From positions 98,130,979 to 98,194,978 of the forward strand of contig OZ022501.1 in NCBI GenBank assembly GCA_963989385.1: 64,000 nt of DNA, read 5' to 3'. Under the pieces are notes generated by a model. The model searched no databases. It was not told where the DNA came from and worked only from the letters and a program-made list of their open reading frames with translations. The stretch's first letter is position 1; every line of letters begins with the position of its first letter. Both the position numbers and the translations under genes were made by a program. Below, one piece after another: positions 57,038-64,000 of this stretch. The stretch comes from Ctena decussata. Taxonomy: Eukaryota > Mollusca > Bivalvia > Lucinida > Lucinidae.

Positions 57038-57306
57038 GTTGGTTGGTTGATTTGATGCTTAACGTCCACGGTAAACAACTAAGGTCATGTCGGGACGGTC
57101 AGTTAACATAACCACACTATTCCTGGGCAGGCTTAGACCTCCTAAGCGGTTAACCAGTACTAAGTGCACATACTTTCGCCAGTAACTGACAACTGCCCTT
57201 CTTGAATCAGCGGAAGGAGAAACGAACGTATGTGGACAGACCGGGATTCGAACCCAGGACCTCTGACTTACGAGTCAGGTGCCCTTCCGATTGCGCTACC
57301 CGGCCC
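57038..57306 (-). repeat. tRNA-derived SINE, family 2
   Basis: Read on the minus strand: a tRNA-like head (57306-57234), a body with GGCGGAAGT-like and CTGACCGTCCCGACATGACC segments, and a tail ending GGACGTTAAGCATCAAATCA, a tail style common in mollusc SINEs. A second, headless copy is split around 62187-62722. Confidence 0.8.
57234..57306 (-). tRNA. tRNA-Thr(CGT)-like SINE head
   Basis: 73 nt on the minus strand, starting GGGCCGGGTAGCGCAATCGG. The anticodon arm CTGACTCGTAAGTCAG pairs perfectly around anticodon CGT, and the T arm CTGGGTTCGAATCCCGG pairs. The acceptor stem has one mismatch and wobble pairs. Because a SINE body follows directly and there is no terminator between them, I read it as the SINE promoter rather than a free tRNA gene. 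Confidence 0.6.
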
Positions 57307-57944
57307 GGCAGTGTTGTACTGGAATTTCCAAAAGGGTTATTGGAAAAAGTGGAGACCCAGATCAGACGCCGCAATCTGGGCCTCCACTATCATTTTCCAA
57401 ATAGTTAACATAACCGAACACACCTTAAATTTAAAATGGACCCTTCCAATATATATGACAGTTGAGTTCATTCAATATAAAATGGGTTAAGAGTCAGTAT
57501 TGCTGGCAACATTCAACATGACTGCCTACAAATCCATTTTTAGCCATTTTATCACAGATGAACCAACTTTTGTGACTTCCAGTTTACTTCTAGGACGATG
57601 AAGCCGTTCGAAAAGGAGTCTAGTACTCGTACAAGAAATAATTTACTCCTGAAGGAGTATTTGGTCCTTTAATAGTTGACACCACCACCCCGAAACCCCC
57701 ATCCCGCCACCCCACCCCCTTCCGCATTACAGAAGGGAGGCAAAACTGAAACTGGCTAAGTTGTTTCCCCTTAAGATGTATCCATTTTCCTATATCTCCT
57801 AACAGAATTGGTATGTATCAATTACTTGACGCAGTAACAGAATCTTGAACCTCCACTCACACAACAACACTAATCCAAAAATTGGGATCAAGATTAGACT
57901 GATCCATAAGGGTAGCCTGATCAGGATCTACACCCTTAAACGGT
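57307..57944. other. Spacer with a hairpin-like repeat
   Basis: About 57345-57400 holds a diverged hairpin (AGTGGAGACCCAGATCAGAC ... TGGGCCTCCACT). C-rich sequence at 57680-57725. No gene. Confidence 0.4.
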
Positions 57945-58072
57945 AGCTGAGGGTCTAAGCCACCTCCATGCCAACAGCGAAGACTCTGGTCAGACTGGGC
58001 GGGTGCACAGGCTGATCTGAGTCTTCGCTGGATGCACATTCCACTTTGTTGGTTTTGTTATGTCGCGGCTCA
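57945..58072. mobile_element. MITE-A copy 6, half only
   Basis: Only the right half of the family is present, ending TTTTGTTATGTCGCGGCTCA. The left half is replaced by unrelated or rearranged sequence. Confidence 0.7.
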
Positions 58073-58460
58073 ATATTGATCAGACTGCAGATACATATTG
58101 ACAATTTATTAAATTTCGACAGACGTTTTGGTAAACAACATTCTGACGTATGTTAAAAGTAAATTTTGACTGTTGTAGACAGCCTAATTAGGAGAGTCAC
58201 CGTTCATTTGTATTCTTTTAACAATGAATTAAACTATTTGAGAAAAAAAATGTTTCAATTAAAGTATCTATTATCCGGAAAATTTCTATTCAGGAAAAAC
58301 TTAATTTTCTTTAAACCGAGGCCCCGTCTCCATATGACCTCGTTGTTGGTGGGAAATTAAACCATAGTTCACTCACCCACTTGAACACTGATACCGGTCT
58401 CCAGGGGTATACCTACATGCCGTTGTAGGCCGGAATTCGCAGTGACATGGTAACATGAAA

Positions 58461-58688
58461 TGAGCCGCGACACGAGAAAACCAACAATGTGGTTGTGCGC
58501 CCAGCGCAGACTCAGATCAGCCTGGCCATCCGCCCAGTCTGATCAGAGTCTTTACTGTCCGCATGGAGGTAGCTTAGACCCTTAGCTACCATTTGAGTAC
58601 TTAACGAAGAGGCTGGTCAAACTGAGCGGATGCCCAGGCTGATCTGAGTCTGCGCTAGGCGCACAACCACATTGTTGGTTTTCTCGTG
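58461..58688. mobile_element. MITE-A copy 7 with a 10-bp direct flank
   Basis: Left end TGAGCCGCGACACGAGAAAA is intact. The right end stops at GGTTTTCTCGTG, lacking the last ten or so bases. Both sides are bordered by TAACATGAAA (58451-58460 and 58689-58698), the clearest candidate duplication for the family. Confidence 0.75.
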
Positions 58689-58698
58689 TAACATGAAA

Positions 58699-58919
58699 TT
58701 TGTATACATGAAAGTGTAAGTTACTCAAACAAATCGTTTTCATTTTGATTCAGCATTTGTTTTTATGGCAGGTGCGCTAAAAATCGGTTTTGCTGGTGTG
58801 TGACATAAAAATTCCAACTTACGAAGCAATTCGGAGTAATTCTGTATTATTGCCTCATGCTTTGAAACTTCTAGCAGTTGAATTCCTTTAAACAGATTAA
58901 AAATGAAACGGAAGAGAGA

Positions 58920-58966
<47 letters not shown>

Positions 58967-59292
58967 CATATATCCTCATTAATCCGGATAAATACTGAAG
59001 GAAAATTATTTGGAAGAAGGAACAAAAGTGAAACAAAAATAGCAGATTTGGTTTAATTGAGCTGGTTCATGTGTATTGTGCAGTAATGTACATGTAACGC
59101 TGCAACACGGTACATTTCTTAGTAATCTGAAGACAAAATGTCTTAGAAAATAGTTTTGAAAAAATCCAATTACACTTTTTGAATGCCTTCTGACAAAATA
59201 ATTTAAGTATCCACACTTCGCAACCCCAACCGATGTATTAGCTTAGTTCTATTCTGTTTAGTACGGAGCCCGGGAGGGGACATGGCAATACA
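58699..59292. repeat. Spacer with GA microsatellite
   Basis: A GA run spans 58912-58963 with one AC interruption. No gene; the minus-strand ORF at 58740-59036 includes the run and is not credible. Confidence 0.6.
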
Positions 59293-59690
59293 TATACTGA
59301 TTTCGTTCCCACGAAATGCATTTCGTTCCCACGCATTACTTTTTCGTTCCCTCAGTTTAGTATTTCGTTCCCTCTAATTAACATTCCGTTCCTACGCTTT
59401 ACTTTTTCGTTTCCACGCATTCCTTTTTCATTCCCTCAATTAAGTATTTCGTTTCCTCAAAATAGCTTTCCGTTTCCACGCTTTATTTTTCCGTACCCTC
59501 AAAATAGCATTTCTTTACCTCAAAATAATACACCGTTCTCACGCATTAGTTTTTCTTTGCCTCAAAATAATACACCATTCCCATGCATTACTTTATCGTT
59601 GCCTCAAAATAATAATTCGTTCCCTCAAAATAATAATTGGTTCCTCCAAAACAACATTTCGTTTCCACGCATCACTATTTCGTACGGAAG
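59293..59690 (+). repeat. TTTCGTTCC degenerate tandem array
   Basis: Units of about 28 bases beginning (A/T)TTTCGTTCC, with two alternating tails: CACGCATTACTT and CTCAAAATAATA. About 14 units, more uniform toward the middle. Confidence 0.85.
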
Positions 59691-60653
59691 CGTATATACG
59701 CCACCACTTGCTACATAAAACTGCCAGAAAAATATGTTTTTCTCACGAAAATGCCAGAAATAAGTGGCTTGACTGCGATAATATTAATGATGTTAAAACA
59801 TAGTGCGTTTAGATCATTATTTTCACGGTTAGTCTCAATTTAATGTTGACAGACAAATAAAAGAAAACACTGTGTCTAACTTTTTCTTGTTTGGCAAATG
59901 ATTATCTGATTTTGATAAATAAATATTTCACTATGATCGAAAAGTATACAGCCATATATGTGTTGTGGCAATATTTTTGCCTTTAATTAAAAACTACCTT
60001 TTTGCGCAAAAACATTTTGCGTCTTCACAGATCACTTTCTGGCTTCGGGGTAGAATGATTGTATTATTTCCTTCAAAAATATATATTATAAAGCAAGAGA
60101 GAATAATATTTCGTTCAGATAGTTGAATATGTCGTATTGATAAATTTATATATGTCAGTTCGAGACATTTTATATTTTGTAACAGTATTAATGTCTTTTG
60201 TTGAAAAAATAACAAGTAGTACTAATATTTTTCATTTTATGACACTATTTTTGCCAGTTGCATTTAGAAATATTCATGGTGATATATATGTAAGGAGCGG
60301 TGCTAATATTTTTGTCCACTTGCTACTCATTATCTCATTCAGATTAATCAATTTATTGTCTTAAACGAAGAAAAAGGAGCATGCGGAAAGTATTTTCTGT
60401 TTAGTCGATTTAATTATACGCAATAAGACGAAAGAGAGATCAATATTATATTCTGTATTCAGATAAGATCTAGCAATTGTCAAAATCATTTCCCTTAAAC
60501 AATAAGAGCTCGCTATTTGTTTAAACTAAAAACTACTGTTCGACCACAGTTCAATGGCAGTTTGCGTACCAGTAGGAAGGTAGGGGTAAAATCAAAATCT
60601 GTCAGAGTTCCTTCAAAAGCAGAGAACACATTCAGAAGAAGTAACATGGGCGA
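59691..60653. other. AT-rich spacer
   Basis: No recognised gene or repeat. ORFs of up to 75 codons without family resemblance. Confidence 0.4.
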
Positions 60654-60687
60654 GACTACGTAGTTTCGGCCAATAAGGCCTCATCAG
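60654..60687 (-). ncRNA. Hammerhead ribozyme core (type I layout)
   Basis: On the minus strand the order is CTGATGA, a 4-bp stem II (GGCC/GGCC, loop TTATT), GAAA, then a minimal stem III in which ACTA pairs with TAGT across a CG loop, then the TC before the expected cleavage point. All core positions (CUGANGA, GAA, UH) are present. Stem I would be formed by TGTCA upstream and TCGCCC downstream; its pairing is poor as I read it, so activity is uncertain. Hammerheads with such short stem III are known from Penelope-like elements and retrozymes, where dimers are thought to act. The ACTACGTAGT palindrome would allow that. No RT is adjacent, so this may be a solo terminal segment. Confidence 0.6.
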
Positions 60688-61189
60688 TGACACTGACAAT
60701 ATCTAGTGACGAAACCAGAGAAAAGCAAACTGTATTTTCTTAATATTAATACGGCAGTCGATTCAATGACTGATTATTATCAAAAAGGGTCCATATGATA
60801 TAAAAGACGATGATCTAGAATAAGACTTTAAACCAATCTAAATTTTCAGATTTTTCAAAATATTACCTCTAATCTCAAAGGACGAAAATAAAACATAATG
60901 TGCACTATAGATGATGTACGGGTTTTACGGCCGCCACACGGCACAACACTAGCTGCAATGAGGTAAAATCAACTGTAAGTTAACAGTATAAACACTTAAA
61001 TTGTAACTTGAAATGTTCATTCCAATATAGTGTCATGAGACGGTATCAAAAAGGAGCTACAAGGCCATTCGGAAAAGACGTTTTATCAGTGGCCGAGGAG
61101 GCACATGGTACCCAAGAAATGTTTATGTGTCACAGGATAACTTCCATGTAAATAAAGTATACCTATGGCAAGCCATTTTACTATTTATT
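60688..61189. other. Spacer flanking the ribozyme
   Basis: May include the rest of the ribozyme-bearing retroelement, but no coding part or boundary is recognised. Confidence 0.35.
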
Positions 61190-61870
61190 CTGGAATGTAG
61201 ATATCTCATTTATTATATCAGATATTTAATATATTATATAAAATATCTCATTTTTTGTATAAGACATCTTTTATCTATAAGATATCTTACATAATAAATA
61301 AGATATCTTATAAACTTTTAAATTAATCTTAAATAACATTTAAGGTATCTAATTTAACAGAAGAGATACTTATATCCCATATATCTGATATCAGATATAA
61401 GATATCTTATATAGGATATTGGGATATGAGATATCTCATTTATTTTAACATATAAGATATCTTATATGCTATATCAGATACCTTATAAAATATATAAGAT
61501 ATCTTATATCGCATATAAGACATCATATATGCTATATCAGTTACCTGAAATATAATATAAGGTATCTAATACGTAAATTTAAATAAGATATCTCATATCC
61601 AATATTAGATATTTTATATCCTATATAAGATATCTTATATGCCATATAAGATATGTAATACAGTATAAAAGATATCTGATATATTGTATAAGAAAGGTTT
61701 TAAGAAAAAATAAATAAGATATCTCATATCCGATATAAGATATTTCATATCTTATATCAGATTTCATATATAGAATTTTAAGATGTCTCATATGTTATAT
61801 TAGATATCTTATATGGCATATTAGATATCCTAATCGGCATATTAGAAATCTAATGTACGATATGAGATAT
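61190..61870. repeat. AT-rich AAGATATCTTATAT array
   Basis: Dense variants of ATAAGATATCTTATAT, ATATCAGATATC and AGATATCTCATAT without a fixed period. Much of it is self-complementary. Distinct from the GATATCCATAA array in FB3. Confidence 0.8.
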
Positions 61871-62094
61871 CTACTATGCATTATAAATAGCAAAACGGCT
61901 TGCCATATATACCTGCTGCATCGTCTCACTACCTTGAGATTTATTGGACCCTTAGCTGGGAACAATACACCGAGGTGGGTGGGGAAGGGGGTACTCATAT
62001 TTAGAAGAGGTATAGGGCCTACGTATATGTGCTGCGTAAATTTATATCCTAGGGAGCGACTTGTCACTGACAAAGCGGGGGGTTAAGTTGACTT
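61871..62094. other. Short spacer
   Basis: No feature recognised. ORFs on both strands (61795-62086) extend from the AT-rich array and lack support. Confidence 0.4.
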
Positions 62095-62186
62095 AGTTGA
62101 GGTTTAAAGGCCCAGTAAACAACTAAAGTCACGTCGAGCCGGTCAGTTCCTGTGTCGGCCAAGACATCATAAGCAGTTAACGAGTA
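62095..62186 (-). repeat. SINE family 2 remnant, part 1
   Basis: Matches the tail part of 57038-57306 (CCAGTAAACAACTAAAGTCA, CCGGTCAGTT, AAGCAGTTAAC). It is continued at 62725-62785 after an insertion. Confidence 0.65.
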
Positions 62187-62722
62187 CACTTAACAAAATT
62201 TCTAATTGGTCAGTTTTCTTCGTTGCAGAAATATGATTTCTAGACATTACCTTTGATTATAATAATGATAAAGAATTTAAGTTTTTATCCACTTATTAAA
62301 ATTGAATTTTGTAATCAAAATTTTACTAGAAAAATCAGAGTTATGAGCCCTTGATTGTAAACTATAGAACAGTTTTAAACGCATAAAAGCATCAAACTGG
62401 CACAAAATCATGACATTTCAGAGGTAAATTAAGTTATCCATGATAAAAACATTAAATTTGTACTCAGTTCTCATGAAATTCTTGTCTATATTAATTTTGA
62501 TATTGAAGTTTTGAAATTACTCCCCTTGGAATGTTTGTGTAACTCTTAAAACAGACTTCAAATTGTAATAATCGATTTTGAAAAAGCATGAACGATAGTA
62601 CTGCTTGTAAACTACAAGCATATACAGTCATTTGTTCCTCCCAATTTGTAGACAGATAAATTTGCAATTTGATAAGGCTTAATTCTATGGAAAAAGTGAC
62701 CAATTAGAAATTTTGTTCAGTG
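62187..62722. mobile_element. 536-bp Tc1/mariner-like non-autonomous element
   Basis: Ends CACTTAACAAAATTTCTAAT and inverted ATTAGAAATTTTGTTCAGTG, with TA on each side (62185-62186 and 62723-62724). The SINE homology on either side confirms the insertion boundaries. No transposase ORF. Confidence 0.8.
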
Positions 62723-62724
62723 TA

Positions 62725-62785
62725 CTGTGTGCATATACTTCCGCCACTAATCTTGAATCAGCAGAAGGGAGAGAATGTATCATTG
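62725..62785 (-). repeat. SINE family 2 remnant, part 2
   Basis: CTGTGTGCATATACTTCCGC and CTTGAATCAGCAGAAGG match 57163-57218. The tRNA-like head is absent. Confidence 0.6.
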
Positions 62786-62828
62786 TCAGTCTCCAAGAAA
62801 GCTAAGTGGCAGGGCAACACACAAAAAT

Positions 62829-62831
<3 letters not shown>

Positions 62832-62884
<53 letters not shown>
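62832..62884. repeat. GT microsatellite
   Basis: About 26 GT units, which generate repetitive ORFs on both strands. Confidence 0.98.
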
Positions 62885-62885
<1 letters not shown>

Positions 62886-63319
62886 ATTTCCGCGGTATAT
62901 ACCCGAATAGACTTAATATGGGAGTACCGGCCCTTCCCCCTTCACTCAACAGCACAAATTTTTATCAAATTAACCTTGAATGGAATAATAACATCTAAAC
63001 ACACAAAACGTGCATTTGAAATAGTAACCCATATCAAAAGAACATAAAAACACTTAAAACGTATAGTAGAAATAACCCATATCAAAAGTACCGCCTTTGA
63101 GCGAACAGTAATAAATATCATAAATTACAGGGAACATTGCATTTGTCCGACCGAGACAAAAATTATTCTTTAAGGTAGGCTGATCTTCAACCACATCTTC
63201 TCTGACGGAATTTATTGTTCTCCGATATATTCCTAATTACAGACACACATAAGCAGATGTCTAGTGGTATTAGTTTAATTAAGTTACATCTGCGAAATGA
63301 AATAAGATAAAACAAGAGG
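62885..63319. other. Spacer, no recognised feature
   Basis: A short direct repeat (AACCCATATCAAAAG at about 63026 and 63075) is the only structure seen. Confidence 0.4.
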
Positions 63320-64000
63320 GCCAAGAGGCTCTGAATCGTTCACCCGAACAATAAAGGATAAAGCTCAAACTAGGATCACAATTTGAACAAACCTGATAGT
63401 GTGCAACCATTTCCAAATGGTTCTGAAGAAGAAGATTTTTAAATATTTTTTCTATGTATTGCTACTGGTCAAACCCTGGACCCCCTGAGTCCACCGAGCA
63501 ATGCATCATAACAAATTTTAAGCATCTGAGCCAAGTGGTCCTGAAGAAGAAAATTTCTGAATATTTTTCTATGGTTCGAACTCAGGACCCCCAGCCGCAG
63601 GGCCATTTTGGACCTTGGGGCCATCATTTGAACAAACTTGGCAAAGGACTATAAGTCAGTGCTACATACCAAATTTCAAGCATCTGAGCCTTGCGATTCT
63701 GAAGAAGAAGTTTTCTGAATATTTTTCTACGTATTTCTAAGGTTCAAACCCAGGACCCCCTGGGGCGGGGCCATTTTGATCCCTGGGGCCATCATGTAAC
63801 CAAACTTGGTAAAGGACTATTAGGCAATGATACATACCAAATTTCAAGGAACTGAGCCCTGCAGTTCTTAAGAAGAAGATTTTTGATTATTTTTCTATGT
63901 ATTTCTATAGTTCAAACCTTGGACTCCCTGCCCCGAAGCCAGTTTGGACCCAGGGGCCACCATTTTAACAAACTTGGTAGAGGACTACTAGGCAATGCTA
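63320..64000 (+). repeat. About 170-bp bivalve-type tandem repeat, runs off window
   Basis: Units share GAAGAAGAA(G/A)(A/T)TTTT, TATTTTTCTATGTATTTCTA, CAGGACCCCC(T/A), GGGGCCATCATTT, AACAAACTTGGTA and CATACCAAATTTCAAG. GAAGAAGAA anchors at about 63424, 63544, 63700 and 63873 give spacings of 120, 156 and 173; the first units are shortened. The array continues past 64000. Confidence 0.85.

Noticed and set aside
57234..57306. Functional free-standing tRNA-Thr gene
   Set aside because: The sequence is continuous with a SINE body, and the acceptor stem has a mismatch; kept only as a tRNA-like SINE head.

Overview
This is a eukaryotic, intron-bearing, repeat-dominated window, most likely from a bivalve mollusc. 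That assignment is an inference from familiar bivalve repeat styles: tandem units built on TTGACCTTGACCTT, an array of the 'ggggccatcatttgaacaaacttgg' type at the right end, and tRNA-derived SINEs with a conserved tail. It also fits a gene of the NXPE/PC-esterase family, which I recall as expanded in molluscs. Host protein coding is sparse. The only clear host gene segment is an intact terminal exon of an NXPE-like PC-esterase (2519-3300, +). Three weaker candidates are a possible first exon with a TISU/YY1-type start (19416-19457, +), a short signal-anchor-like ORF (13767-13958, +) and an unrecognised terminal exon (5603-5820, +).

The rest is a nested record of transposition. Around 3.3-9.3 kb a Ty3/Gypsy integrase remnant is split by a CAC-ended 270-bp element. 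It is followed by a 5.07-kb foldback-like element (FB2, 4255-9324) whose arms carry opposed arrays of about 180-bp repeats. At 10-24 kb there are several MITEs with recognisable target duplications, two copies of a tRNA-derived SINE, and short hairpin modules. From 24.3 to 27.7 kb and again from 28.3 kb lies a pair of diverged segmental duplicates (units A and B). They share an old MITE insertion but carry different later insertions.

The main finding is a 16.79-kb inverted-repeat element, FB1 (30546-47335), inserted in unit B. It has matching termini (AGGAAGGTGAAGTT...), a 9-bp target-site duplication (TGATTTTAG at 30537-30545 and 47336-47344), and a paralogous empty site in unit A (27298-27306). 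Unit-B homology resumes immediately beyond its right end. Each arm is a unique end, then a 14-bp CG/T-rich repeat, then 4.4-5.7 kb of about 52-bp satellite monomers rich in TTCGAA. The arms enclose a 6.3-kb loop with no recognisable transposase. A third foldback element, FB3 (49594-51571), sits inside yet another inverted-repeat element.

To the right of FB1 are a LINE 3' fragment (48738-49335, -), a 5'-truncated and frameshifted Penelope-like reverse transcriptase remnant (53765-54591, +), tRNA-derived SINEs, a Tc1/mariner-like insertion inside a SINE remnant, and AT-rich and TTTCGTTCC arrays. On the minus strand at 60654-60687 there is a hammerhead-ribozyme core, a motif known from Penelope-like elements and retrozymes. 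The window ends inside a tandem repeat of about 170 bp.
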